Below are positions 52,478 through 61,448 of a stretch of 64,000 bases of DNA, in pieces. The position numbers and the translations under genes were made by a program. The stretch spans positions 46,530-110,529 of the forward strand of contig NZ_JAUEQY010000035.1 of assembly GCF_030406325.1 (NCBI RefSeq), given 5' to 3'. The notes beneath the pieces are model-generated. The model made no database searches. It had not been told where the DNA came from and saw only the letters and a program-made list of their open reading frames with translations. Numbering within the stretch: the first letter of the stretch is position 1; each line of letters opens with the position of its first letter. The DNA comes from Actinomadura sp. DC4 (GTDB lineage Bacteria; Actinomycetota; Actinomycetes; Streptosporangiales; Streptosporangiaceae).

Positions 52478-53137
52478 CTACCGGGCCGACCTGCCCCTCG
52501 GACGGTCGTCGTCGCGCGTCCGGCGGCGGGACTCAGGGCGCGTGGACCGGGCCGGAGGACGCCGGCGCCGCTCAGGCCCCGGTTCGGGCTCCGGTTCGGG
52601 CTCGGGTTCGTCATAGTCGTCGCGGTCGTCGTCGTCACGCTCGTAGTCGTCGTCCTCCCCTTCGCCCTCGTCTTCGTCGTACTCGTCTTCGTCGTACTCG
52701 TCCTCGTCGTACTCGGGCTCACGGACCCGGCGGGGCGGTTCCTCCCGCCTGCGCCGCGGCGGCGCCTCGCGGTCCCGGCGCGGCCGGGAGCGCTCCTCCC
52801 GCTCGTCCTCGTCGGTGTCCTCCGCCGCCTTGCCACCGGTGCCGCGCAGCGTCTCCGCGCGCTCCTGCAGCCGGTCGCTGAGCGAGTCGATGCGGCTGCT
52901 CGCCGCCTTCTTCGCCACGTTCATCCCGGCGTCGACGAGCTGGCCACGAAGATCACTGGTGAGCTTGTCCAGCGGACCGCCCAGAGGCGTCTTACGCAGC
53001 AGGTCCTCGGGACCGATGGGGAGCTTGCCGCCTCCCGCCGCCATGAGCGCCAAGAGGATCGCCATCCGGGTCTTGCGGCTCCGCCCTAGGACGTAGCCGC
53101 CGACGACGGCGACGGCTATCTGACTTCCGCACTTCAT
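52478..53137 (-). CDS. Disordered acidic/basic protein heading the gvp cluster (219 aa)
   Basis: A hydrophobic N-terminus (IAVAVVGGYVLGRSRKTRMAILLALMAAGGG), then a helix AGMNVAKKAASSRIDSLSDRLQERAETL, then about 120 disordered residues: alternating charged blocks including DEYDEDEYDEDEYDEDE, a (PE) repeat PEPEPEPEPEPG and Arg-rich segments. Low-complexity tails of this kind may drive clustering. It precedes the SRPBCC gene by 77 bases and is probably the first gene of the operon. No family name is assigned. Confidence 0.7.
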   Translation of the reverse strand: MKCGSQIAVAVVGGYVLGRSRKTRMAILLALMAAGGGKLPIGPEDLLRKTPLGGPLDKLTSDLRGQLVDAGMNVAKKAASSRIDSLSDRLQERAETLRGTGGKAAEDTDEDEREERSRPRRDREAPPRRRREEPPRRVREPEYDEDEYDEDEYDEDEGEGEDDDYERDDDDRDDYDEPEPEPEPEPGPERRRRPPARSTRPESRRRTRDDDRPRGRSAR

Positions 53138-53414
53138 CCGATCTCCCCCTCGCGCGACACCAGAATCGGCAGGACCTGGCGGCAGAGGCGAAGCGCTCTT
53201 CCGGGCCGTGGCCGCCGTAGGCCGCGGAAGACGTCGCGGCCCCGGCCGGCACGCTGGTCAGGCCGTACCGCGGCACGGTTTCCGATCACCGCCGGAGGCC
53301 CGGCGCACACATCGCCACCGGCCGCCCGTCGCAGTCTCTTTTGTAGTACCTCTACCCACGGGCTCCCCGTTCGAGCAGGTCAGCGCGTGATCGACGGGTT
53401 TCTTTGCATGCTCT
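53138..53414. other. Upstream region of the gvp cluster
   Basis: About 280 bases between the cluster's first gene and the cupin-like gene's stop, with no supported gene. A minus-strand GGGTAG near 53350 is stress -10-like but has no clear -35, and no operator palindrome stands out. The promoter of the gas-vesicle operon is probably here. Confidence 0.4.
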
Positions 53415-53756
53415 TCACATCGAGGGCGGCCGTGGCCCCGGTGACGGGTGTGAGTCCTCGCCGGGCGGAGGGCGGCGAGAGACCGCGACGAGCACGGCCG
53501 GGCCCGTACCCCGGTTGTTCAGCGCCCGGAGCGGCAGCTCGTCCAGCCAGAGGATCGCGCCGCTGCCGAACGAGCGGCGGACGCCCGCCGCGCTCTCCAG
53601 CTCCACCTCGCCGCACTCGACGACCACGATCGCGTCGCGCCACTCGGAGGCGTCGTAGGCGCGTGAGCACCCGGCGGCGACCGTGACCACCCGGGTCACG
53701 AAACCGGACCCGGGCCGCCTCCAGGACCGCGGAGACGGCTCGTGGTCCTCCGACAT
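53415..53756 (-). CDS. Small cupin-like protein (113 aa)
   Basis: The ATG at 53756 starts a beta-rich domain: VTRVVTVAAGCSRAYDASEWRDAIVVVECGEVELESAAGVRRSFGSGAILWL, the single-cupin layout, followed by PLRALNNRG and a Pro-rich tail. No metal-binding histidine pair is evident, so it may be a non-enzymatic sensor. It follows the histidine-kinase gene on the same strand. Confidence 0.6.
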   Translation of the reverse strand: MSEDHEPSPRSWRRPGSGFVTRVVTVAAGCSRAYDASEWRDAIVVVECGEVELESAAGVRRSFGSGAILWLDELPLRALNNRGTGPAVLVAVSRRPPPGEDSHPSPGPRPPSM

Positions 53757-53893
53757 CAGGGCGTCCTGACCAGGCCGTACGCCAAGGAGGACCGGAGGCG
53801 GACACCGCTCGCGTACTCGGTGGTGGTGTGCACGATCTGCCTCCCGTGGCCGGCACTGACCTCCTGGGTTATGACCTCCGGGAGCCCGAGAAG

Positions 53894-55849
53894 TCATCGG
53901 TCCGGCAGCGGGATGTGCACGAGGACGGACGTGCCGCCGCCGGCGGGGCTGAGCACCTCGATGGAGCCGCCGAGCGCCTCCACCCGGTCCTTGAGGCCGA
54001 CGAGCCCGGACCCGCCGGCGAAGTCGGCGCCGCCGCGCCCGTCGTCGTGGACCGACAGGCATACGGTCCGGTGTTCCAGGACGAGGTCGACGCGCACCTC
54101 GGAGGCGCTCGCGTGCTTGACCACGTTGGTCAGCGTCTCCGAGACGGTGTAGTAGACCGCGACCTCGACGCTTTCGGGCAGCCGCCCGGCGACGTCCGCC
54201 TGGAGCGTGACGGGCACCGGCGAGTGCCGCGCGAGGGACCGCAGGGCCGGGCGGAGGCCGCTGCGCGTCAGGATCGGCGGGACGATGCCGCGGGAGACCT
54301 CCTGCAGGTCGTCCAGGACGTTGGACAGGTCGTGCACGACGTCGGACAGCTCGCCCCTCAGCCGGTCCTGGCCGGGTGCCACCGCCGTGGTCTCGAGCGT
54401 CCGCAGCTTGAGGGTGAGCGTGACGAGTTGCTGCTGCGCGCCGTCGTGCAGGTCGCGCTCGATGCGCCGGCGGCTCTCGTCCGCGGCGGCGACCACGCGG
54501 GCGCGCGAGGCGAGCAGGTCGCTGCGGCTCTGCGCGTTCGCGATCGCGGCGCCGACGAGGTCCATGAACTCCTGCATGCGGTCCTCGGTGACGCCCGGCA
54601 GCGGCTCGGCGTCGAGCGAGTGGATGAGCATCGCGCCCCAGACCCGGCCCTCGACCTTGATCGGGCAGCCCACGACGCAGCGGATGCCGGCCGTGTGCGC
54701 CCAGATGCCGATGGCGCTGGTGGCGCGCTCGTAGTTCTTCATCCGCGCCGGGCGTTCGGTGGTCAGCACGGCGGACGTGACGGTGCCGCTCTCGACCGGC
54801 CAGTGGCCGTTGAGGGGCGGCATGACCTCCGGGACGCGCGGGTCGCTCCAGTAGCCGACCACCCGGGCCGTGTCGTCGGACTCGAACCGGATGATCTCGG
54901 TGTGGTCGACCCCCAGCAGGTGGCCGACCTCGGCGGCCACGGCGTCGAAGACCTGCGTCGGCGACACCCCGCAGGCGACGAGCGTCGCGACGCGCCGCAG
55001 CGCCCCCTGTTCGCCGGCGAACTGGCGGAGCCTGTCACGGCTCATCTTCAGCGAGCCCACCATGGAGTTGAACCGCGTGCCGATCGTGCCGAGCTCGCCC
55101 GGCGAGGTCTCCGGCATCCGTACGGCGAAGTCGCCCTCGGCGAGGGCCCCGGCCGCGAGGGCGGCGCGGCGTACCGGGTGGACGATCACTCTCGTCAGGT
55201 ACACGACGAAGCAGCACACCAGCAGGAGCGCGCCCCCGCCGGACATGCCCGCCGTGATCGCGGCGTCGCGGGCGGCGTCGATCGAGTGCTGCTCCGACCT
55301 GGCGGCGATCGTGCGCTGGGCCGACGCGAAGGCCGCGCACTCGGCGCGCAGCGCGCTCAGGCGCTGCGGGCCCTCGCCGCCCTGCAGCATCGACCGCGCC
55401 GCGGCCGGGTCGGTCCGCTCGGCGTCGACCAGCGGCGCGACGTAGCCGCGCACGTACGCCTCGCCGGCCTGGACGATCCGCCGGGCCCGTACGGCCTGGG
55501 CGCCGTCTCCATGGGCCACCAGGCGGACCAGATCGGCCTCTTCCGCGGGCATGGCGGCCTTCTCGAGGGTGTAGTCGCGCAGGAAGCGAGAGTCTCCGGT
55601 GAGGACGAGCCCACGCGCCTCCTCGTCGAGGTCGGTCACGGACTTCTCGAGCCGGTCGGAGGAGATCAGCACGGCCTCGGAACGCCGCTCGGTCACGCCG
55701 GCGTCGCGCAGGCCGAAGATCGTCGTGAGCAGCAGGGTGAAGGCGCCGATGAGCAGGACCGCCACGACGCCGCCGGCGAGTGCCATGCGGAAGGTCAGCC
55801 CTCGCCGGGGGGCGTCTCGCCCCCTCCGGTTCGGCATCCGCACTCGCAC
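53894..55849 (-). CDS. NarL-type sensor histidine kinase (CHASE3/HAMP/GAF)
   Basis: The 651-residue protein has a first membrane helix at about 19-45, an extracellular helical domain of ~150 residues (CHASE3-like), a second membrane helix (GALLLVCCFVVYL) with a HAMP domain, a GAF domain at about 285-430, HisKA_3 with ESRRRIERDLHDGAQQQLV (phospho-His), and an ATPase end with HDDGRGGADF and GLVGLKDRVEALGG. The GTG at 55849 has AGGAG seven bases upstream. No response regulator is adjacent, so the partner must be elsewhere. Confidence 0.9.
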   Translation of the reverse strand: MRVRMPNRRGRDAPRRGLTFRMALAGGVVAVLLIGAFTLLLTTIFGLRDAGVTERRSEAVLISSDRLEKSVTDLDEEARGLVLTGDSRFLRDYTLEKAAMPAEEADLVRLVAHGDGAQAVRARRIVQAGEAYVRGYVAPLVDAERTDPAAARSMLQGGEGPQRLSALRAECAAFASAQRTIAARSEQHSIDAARDAAITAGMSGGGALLLVCCFVVYLTRVIVHPVRRAALAAGALAEGDFAVRMPETSPGELGTIGTRFNSMVGSLKMSRDRLRQFAGEQGALRRVATLVACGVSPTQVFDAVAAEVGHLLGVDHTEIIRFESDDTARVVGYWSDPRVPEVMPPLNGHWPVESGTVTSAVLTTERPARMKNYERATSAIGIWAHTAGIRCVVGCPIKVEGRVWGAMLIHSLDAEPLPGVTEDRMQEFMDLVGAAIANAQSRSDLLASRARVVAAADESRRRIERDLHDGAQQQLVTLTLKLRTLETTAVAPGQDRLRGELSDVVHDLSNVLDDLQEVSRGIVPPILTRSGLRPALRSLARHSPVPVTLQADVAGRLPESVEVAVYYTVSETLTNVVKHASASEVRVDLVLEHRTVCLSVHDDGRGGADFAGGSGLVGLKDRVEALGGSIEVLSPAGGGTSVLVHIPLPDR

Positions 55850-56259
55850 AGCTCATCTCCTGACCGTGTCGGCCTCCCCCACCGACGGCGATGTCGAGGA
55901 GCATGACGCCGGGACCGGTGTCGACCGGTCCGGCGATGAGCTGCAGTTCTCGTCGGGGCGGGGGTCCGCTTCGAAGCCGTCCGGCTGACGGCGATGCTGT
56001 AATCCTCATGTGATGAGCCCCTGCGCGGTATCGGCCACCCGGGCAGTTGTTCGCGCGCGGCCGTGACGACCGGGGGTGACGGGTGCCGCCCCGGCCGAGA
56101 CCCACGGGTGTCCCTCGCAGGTCCGGCCGGGCCCGTACGGCCCGGCCGGCCCCACTGGCGCGGCGGCCGGCGCCCTCGCCGCCGCACCGCCGATCGCCGG
56201 TTTTCGTGCGGACCTGCCCGGATGGCTGGTGTGAAGGCCGCCCCGGACCGTGTAGACGG
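55850..56259. other. Intergenic region with palindrome and terminator-like hairpin
   Basis: About 410 bases without a supported gene. A perfect GGACCGGT-GTCG-ACCGGTCC inverted repeat is at 55912-55931, upstream of the kinase. A GC-rich terminator-like stem is at 56123-56149 downstream of the ABC operon. No RNA gene was recognised. Confidence 0.45.
56123..56149 (-). terminator. Terminator after the ABC exporter operon
   Basis: An 11-bp perfect stem (CCGGCCGGGCC and complement) with a five-base loop lies downstream of the exporter genes. Confidence 0.55.
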
Positions 56260-58245
56260 CTAGTCGATCTCCACGACGGCCTGGGCGAACTGGGCGGTGT
56301 AGAGGCGGGCGTACGCGCCCTCGGCCTTCAGCAGCTCGTCGTGGGTGCCCTGTTCGACGATGCTGCCCGACTCCATGACGAGGATCAGGTCCGCGTCGCG
56401 GATCGTGGACAGCCGGTGGGCGATCACGAAGCTCGTACGGCCCTCGCGCAGGGAGCTCATCGCGCGCTGGATGAGCACCTCGGTGCGTGTGTCCACCGAG
56501 CTGGTCGCCTCGTCCAGGATGAGGATCGACGGCCGGGCGAGGAAGGCGCGGGCGATGGTGATCAGCTGTTTCTCGCCCGTGCTGACGTTGGTGCCCTCGT
56601 CGTCGATGATCGTGTCGTAGCCGTCGGGCAGCGTACGGACGAACCGGTCGACGTGCGTGGCCAGGGCCGCCTCCACGATCTGCTCCTGGGTCGCGCCGGC
56701 GGCGCCGTACGCGATGTTCTCCGCGATCGTGCCGCCGAACAGCCAGGCGTCCTGCAGCACCATGCCCGTACGTGCCCGCAGGTCTTCTCGCGTCATCTCG
56801 GCGACGTCCACGCCGTCGAGCGTGATCCGGCCGCCGGTGACCTCGTAGAAGCGCATGAGGAGGTTGACCAGCGTGGTCTTGCCGGCGCCGGTCGGGCCGA
56901 CGATGGCGACGGTCTGGCCCGGCTCCACGGCCAGGGACAGGTCCTCGATCAGCGGGATGTCGGGGTTGTAGCTGAACGAGACGTGCTCGAACGCCACCCG
57001 CCCGCGGACGTCCTGCGGCCGTACCGGCGTGATCGGGTCCGGATCCTGCTCCTCGGCGTCCAGCAGGGCGAAGACGCGCTCGGCCGAGGCGACCCCCGAC
57101 TGCAGCAGGTTGGCCATGCTCGCCACCTGGGTGATGGGCTGGGTGAACTGCCGGGAGTACTGGACGAACGCCTGCACCTCGCCCAGCGAGAGCGAGCCCG
57201 AGGCCACCCGGAGGCCGCCGACGACCGCGACGATGACGTAGTTCAGGTTGCCGATGAACATCATCGCGGGCTGGATCATGCCGGAGATGAACTGGGCCCG
57301 GAAGCTGGAGGCGTACAGGGTCTCGTTGTGGTCCTCGAAGATCTCGCGCGACTCCTTCTGGCGGCCGAAGACCTTGACCAGCGAGTGCCCGGTGTACATC
57401 TCCTCGATATGGCCGTTGAGGCGGCCCGTGGTGGCCCACTGCTTGACGAACTGCGGCTGGGCCTTCTTGCCGATCCTGCCTGCGACCAGCACCGACACGG
57501 GTACGGTCACCAGCGCGACGATCGCCAGCAGCGGCGAGATGATGATCATCATGGTCAGCACGCCGACGATCGTGAGCAGTGAGGTCAGGATCTGACTGAG
57601 GGTCTGCTGGAGCGTCTGGGACAGGTTGTCGATGTCGTTGGTGACCCGGCTGAGCACCTCGCCGTGCGGCTGGCGGTCGAAGTAGCCGAGCGGGAGCCGG
57701 GCCAGCTTGGTCTCGGCCTGCTCACGCAGGCGGTACATCGAACGTTGCACGATGGTCGTCGTCAGGCGGGCCTGGACCAGGCCGAAGACGGCCGCCACCG
57801 CGAACAGCGCCAGGACGGTCAGCAGGACCATGCCGACCTTGCCGAAGTCGATGCCGTGACCGGGCACGAAGTCGATGGAGTTCAGCATGTCGGCGAGGGT
57901 GCCCTGGCCGTTCGCCCGCAGGCGGGCGACCATCTGGGCCTTGGTCACGCCGGGCGGCGCGTCACGGCCGACGACCCCGGCGAAGATCAGGTCGGTGGCC
58001 TGTCCGAGGATCCTCGGGCCGAGCACCGTCGTCGTGACGCTCGCGACGGCCAGCAGCAGCGTGGCGACGATCAGCGGGCGCTCGGGCCGCAGCATGCGCA
58101 GCAGCCGCCGGCTGGACCCGCTGAAGTCCAGCGACTTCTCCGTCGACCGGCCGGCCATGAACGCGGCCGGCCCGCGGGTCGTCCCCGGCGCCGGCCCCGG
58201 TCCGCGGCCGGGGACCGGGCGTTCGCCGCGTGCGGGGGAGCTCAT
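56260..58245 (-). CDS. ABC exporter half-transporter (catalytic-site subunit)
   Basis: The 661-residue half-transporter has an N-terminal Pro/Gly-rich tail, six membrane helices (residues 45-330) and an ATPase domain: Walker A GPTGAGKTTLVNLL, signature VSTGEKQ in place of LSGGQ, Walker B ILILDEATSS with the catalytic glutamate. The ATG at 58245 overlaps its partner's stop. In heterodimeric exporters this combination supplies the Walker A/B half of the consensus ATP site. The exported compound is unknown. Confidence 0.92.
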   Translation of the reverse strand: MSSPARGERPVPGRGPGPAPGTTRGPAAFMAGRSTEKSLDFSGSSRRLLRMLRPERPLIVATLLLAVASVTTTVLGPRILGQATDLIFAGVVGRDAPPGVTKAQMVARLRANGQGTLADMLNSIDFVPGHGIDFGKVGMVLLTVLALFAVAAVFGLVQARLTTTIVQRSMYRLREQAETKLARLPLGYFDRQPHGEVLSRVTNDIDNLSQTLQQTLSQILTSLLTIVGVLTMMIIISPLLAIVALVTVPVSVLVAGRIGKKAQPQFVKQWATTGRLNGHIEEMYTGHSLVKVFGRQKESREIFEDHNETLYASSFRAQFISGMIQPAMMFIGNLNYVIVAVVGGLRVASGSLSLGEVQAFVQYSRQFTQPITQVASMANLLQSGVASAERVFALLDAEEQDPDPITPVRPQDVRGRVAFEHVSFSYNPDIPLIEDLSLAVEPGQTVAIVGPTGAGKTTLVNLLMRFYEVTGGRITLDGVDVAEMTREDLRARTGMVLQDAWLFGGTIAENIAYGAAGATQEQIVEAALATHVDRFVRTLPDGYDTIIDDEGTNVSTGEKQLITIARAFLARPSILILDEATSSVDTRTEVLIQRAMSSLREGRTSFVIAHRLSTIRDADLILVMESGSIVEQGTHDELLKAEGAYARLYTAQFAQAVVEID

Positions 58246-59975
58246 GCGGCCTCCTGCTCGGTGAGCTGGGAGAGGACGATCTCCCGATAGGTGTCGTTGG
58301 CGTCCATCAGCTCGTGGTGCGTGCCGACGCCGACCACCCGGCCCTCGTCGAGGACGATGATGCGGTCGGCGTGCCGGATGGTGGAGACGCGCTGGGCGAC
58401 GATCACGACGGTCGCCTCGGCCGTCTCGGCGGCCAGGGCGGATCGCAGCGCCGCGTCGGTCGCGTAGTCGAGGGCGGAGAACGAGTCGTCGAACAGGTAG
58501 ATCTCGGGCCGCCGTACGAGGGCGCGGGCGATGGCGAGCCGCTGGCGCTGACCGCCGGAGACGTTGGTGCCGCCCTGGTCGATCTTGGCGTCCAGGGCGC
58601 CGTCCATGCGCTCCACGAAGTCACGCCCCTGCGCGATCTCCAGGGCGTGCCAGAGCTCCTCGTCGGTGGCGTCGGGCTTGCCGTACCGCAGGTTGGAGGC
58701 GACGGTGCCGGAGAACAGGTACGGCTTCTGGGGTACGAAGGCGACCGCCTCCGACAGCACGTCGGGATCGAGTTTTCGCACGTCGACGCCGTCGACGAGC
58801 ACCTCGCCGCCGGTGACGTCCATGAGACGCGGGATGAGGTTGAGCAGCGTGGTCTTGCCGCTGCCCGTCGACCCGATGATCGCGGTGACCTCGCCCGGCC
58901 GAGCGTCGAGGCCGATCGCGCACAGCACCGGCTCCTCGGCGCCCGGGTAGCGGAACTCGACGTCCCGCAGCTCCAGGTGACCGTGGACGGCGAGCGTCCT
59001 CACGGGGTCGGCCGGCGGCACCACGCTGGACTCGGTGTCCAGGACCTCCTGGATGCGCTCGGCGCACACCTCGGCGCGCGGCACCATCATGAACATGAAG
59101 GTCGCCATCATCACCGACATCAGGATCTGCATGAGGTAGCTGAGGAACGCGGTCAACGCCCCGACCTGCATCGATCCGCTGTTGATCAGGTGGCCGCCGA
59201 ACCACAGCACCCCGACGCTGGAGACGTTCACGACGAACATCACCGTCGGGAACATCAGCGCCATCAGCCGTCCGGTGCCGAGCGAGACCTCCAGCAGCTC
59301 GTTGTTGGAGACGGCGAACCGCTCCTGCTCGGGCTTGTCCCGTACGAAGGCCCGGATGACCCGTACGCCGCCGATCTGCTCGCGGAGGATCCGGTTGATC
59401 GTGTCGATGCGGTCCTGCATCAGCCGGAACAGCGACCGCATCCGGCGGATGATCAAGCCGATGATCACACCCAGCACCGGGACGATGATCAGCAGCAGCG
59501 ACGAGAGCTCGACGTCCTGGTTGAGCGCCAGGATGATGCCGCCGATCCCCATGATCGGGGCCGACACCATCATGATGAACGTCATCAGGGCCAGCATCTG
59601 GACCTGCTGCACGTCATTGGTGGTCCGGGTGATCAGCGACGGCGTGCCGAACCGCCCGACCTCGCGGGCGGAGAACTCCTGGACCCGGTTGAAGATGCCG
59701 GCCCGTAGGTCGCGGCCGACGGCCATCGCGGTACGGGCGCCGAAGTAGACGGCGCTCACCCCGCAGACGATCTGCACCAGAGCCACGATGAGCATGACGC
59801 CGCCGGTGCGCATGATGTAGCCCGTGTCGCCTTTGACGACGCCCTGGTCGATGATGTCGGCGTTCAGCGTCGGCAGGTAGAGCGTGGCGAGGGTCTGAAC
59901 CAGTTGGAGCGCCACCACGAGCGCGAGCGGCTTTCGGTACGGGCGCAGGTAGGCGCGAAGGAGTCGGATCAGCAC
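58242..59975 (-). CDS. ABC exporter half-transporter (degenerate-site subunit)
   Basis: The 577-residue half-transporter has six membrane helices and an ATPase with Walker A GSTGSGKTTLL, a full signature SGGQRQRL, but Walker B IYLFDDSFSALD, where aspartate replaces the catalytic glutamate. That is the degenerate-site half of a TM287/288-like heterodimer. The GTG at 59975 is chosen over a longer reading. It is the first gene of a two-gene operon. Confidence 0.92.
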   Translation of the reverse strand: MLIRLLRAYLRPYRKPLALVVALQLVQTLATLYLPTLNADIIDQGVVKGDTGYIMRTGGVMLIVALVQIVCGVSAVYFGARTAMAVGRDLRAGIFNRVQEFSAREVGRFGTPSLITRTTNDVQQVQMLALMTFIMMVSAPIMGIGGIILALNQDVELSSLLLIIVPVLGVIIGLIIRRMRSLFRLMQDRIDTINRILREQIGGVRVIRAFVRDKPEQERFAVSNNELLEVSLGTGRLMALMFPTVMFVVNVSSVGVLWFGGHLINSGSMQVGALTAFLSYLMQILMSVMMATFMFMMVPRAEVCAERIQEVLDTESSVVPPADPVRTLAVHGHLELRDVEFRYPGAEEPVLCAIGLDARPGEVTAIIGSTGSGKTTLLNLIPRLMDVTGGEVLVDGVDVRKLDPDVLSEAVAFVPQKPYLFSGTVASNLRYGKPDATDEELWHALEIAQGRDFVERMDGALDAKIDQGGTNVSGGQRQRLAIARALVRRPEIYLFDDSFSALDYATDAALRSALAAETAEATVVIVAQRVSTIRHADRIIVLDEGRVVGVGTHHELMDANDTYREIVLSQLTEQEAA

Positions 59976-60167
59976 ACGCGGGCTCTCTCTGTCGATATGA
60001 AACCAGGCCGATTTCCCCGGGGGCTCTGGGGGACAGACAGGAAAAGTACCTCTAATCACCCCGGACGTGTGCAGATTATTTACGGCGCCGGCTAACGACC
60101 GGGTGGCGTCTCACCAGTTCAGAGCGGGTGCGTGGCACGTTCCGTACTGTCCGGGGGTGGCCGGTCG

Positions 60168-60956
60168 TCACGAAGTAGTTGCGCCGGAGCCCTCAGGCTG
60201 ACCATCGATCAGGACACCCAGGCCGTCGAGGACACGTTCCAGGCCAAAACGGTAAGCGTGGTCGGGGCTGTAGGCCGCACCGTGGGCGGCGCCCGCGGCG
60301 CTGCCGACGCGGGCCGCCGTGGGGTAGCCGTCCTGGTCGAAGACGCGGCCGAGGAGAGGGGCGTTGGCGGCCCACCACTGCTCCTCGCTCATCGCACTGT
60401 CCCGGCGCACGGCGACCGCCTCGGCCGCCGAGCGCGCGGCGGCGCTGACGAAGCCGAGCAGGAAGGTCAGGGCCGCGTCCATGGCGACGTCGTCGAGCCC
60501 GAGGCCCTCGAACGCCCGCAGCTCGTGCTCGTACTTGGCCATGAGGCCGGGCCCGAGCGGGGGCCGGCCCGTGGCGACCTCGGCCACCCAGGGGTGCCGG
60601 TCGAAGAGCTCCCGATTCGCCTGCGCGACGGCGGTGAGGCGCTCACGCCAGGGCTTCCCGGACAGGTCCTCGCGGGACATCTGCCCATAGACCGTGTCGA
60701 GCATGAGGTCGAGGAGCTCCGCCTTGCCGGGCACGTAGGTGTACAGCGACATCGGCACCACGCCAAGGGCGCCTGCCACCTGACGCATCGTGACGGCGCC
60801 CAGGCCGTCGGCGTCCGCCAGATCGAGCGCGGCCGCGACGACCCGCTCGACGCTCAGCCCCTGACGCGGCCCGCGCCGGGTGTCCGCGCCGGGCTCCCGC
60901 CAGAGCAGCCTGAGAGTGCGTGCGGGGTCGCCGGCGCTACTGCGTTCCGTGGACAT
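60168..60956 (-). CDS. TetR-family regulator (TetR_C type)
   Basis: The 262-residue protein has a basic leader, helix-turn-helix at about 38-80 (RVVAAALDLADADGLGAVTMRQVAGALGVVPMSLYTYVPGKAELLDLMLD) and a long TetR_C ligand domain. It diverges from a VOC gene over a 33-bp palindrome that includes GTACGTTGTAC. Its start ATG is preceded by a weak site. It is a close relative in layout of the TetR at 23.3 kb. Confidence 0.9.
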   Translation of the reverse strand: MSTERSSAGDPARTLRLLWREPGADTRRGPRQGLSVERVVAAALDLADADGLGAVTMRQVAGALGVVPMSLYTYVPGKAELLDLMLDTVYGQMSREDLSGKPWRERLTAVAQANRELFDRHPWVAEVATGRPPLGPGLMAKYEHELRAFEGLGLDDVAMDAALTFLLGFVSAAARSAAEAVAVRRDSAMSEEQWWAANAPLLGRVFDQDGYPTAARVGSAAGAAHGAAYSPDHAYRFGLERVLDGLGVLIDGQPEGSGATTS

Positions 60957-60979
60957 GAGGGCATTCTCCCGCCCAAATT

Positions 60980-61012
60980 CTCTGTACGTTGTACATTGTA
61001 CGTCGTACAGAG
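60980..61012. promoter_or_regulatory. TetR operator (33-bp palindrome)
   Basis: CTCTGTACG and its complement CGTACAGAG flank an inner GTAC-rich core (TTGTACATTGTACGT). It lies between the TetR and VOC starts. The GTACGTTGTAC part is shared with the TetR promoter at 24.1 kb. Confidence 0.75.
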
Positions 61013-61037
61013 TTATCGAGCCTGTCGGGAGACCCCT

Positions 61038-61427
61038 GTGAAGATCACCACATCGGCCGTTTCGCTCAACGTCGAGGACGTCGAGACGTCCGCCGCGTTC
61101 CTGACCGGCCACTTCGGCTTCCGGCAGGACCTGGTCGCGGAGGGGTTCGTCTCCCTGAGCCGGGAGGACGCCGGCATGAACGTCGTCTTCCTTCGCCGCG
61201 GCCTGGCGACGTTGCCCTCCGACCAGCGCGACGACCACGCCGACGGGGTGATCCTCGCCTTCGTCGTCGACGATCTCGAGGGCGAGCTGGCCCGCCTGGC
61301 CGGCGAGGGAGTCGCCATCACGATGCCACTGCGGGAAGAACCCTGGGGCGAGCGCGCCTTCCAGGTCACCGACCCCAACGGCGTCATCGTCCAGCTCGTG
61401 GACTGGAACGCCCCTGCCGCCATGTGA
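61038..61427 (+). CDS. VOC-family protein (glyoxalase/bleomycin-resistance fold)
   Basis: This has 129 residues with paired beta-alpha-beta-beta-beta units: TTSAVSLNVEDVETSAAFLTGHFGFR and ILAFVVDDLEGELARL, ending AFQVTDPNGVIVQLVDW. The GTG at 61038 follows CGGGAGA. It is likely induced through the divergent TetR. Members sequester drugs or act as small-molecule dioxygenases or lyases; metal ligands are incomplete here, so binding is plausible. Confidence 0.85.
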   Translation: MKITTSAVSLNVEDVETSAAFLTGHFGFRQDLVAEGFVSLSREDAGMNVVFLRRGLATLPSDQRDDHADGVILAFVVDDLEGELARLAGEGVAITMPLREEPWGERAFQVTDPNGVIVQLVDWNAPAAM

Positions 61428-61448
61428 GCCCACGATCGGCACGCGCGA

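Noticed and set aside
52580..52740. Simple repeat (GGTTCGGGCTC and TCGTCGTACTCG units)
   Set aside because: It encodes the Pro-Glu and Asp-Glu-Tyr repeats of the disordered gvp-cluster protein. It is a coding low-complexity region, not a separate repeat element.
55912..55931. GGACCGGT inverted repeat considered as an attachment or operator site
   Set aside because: No partner repeat, integrase or matching second site was found; a short palindrome in GC-rich DNA is expected by chance, so it is only mentioned in the intergenic entry.
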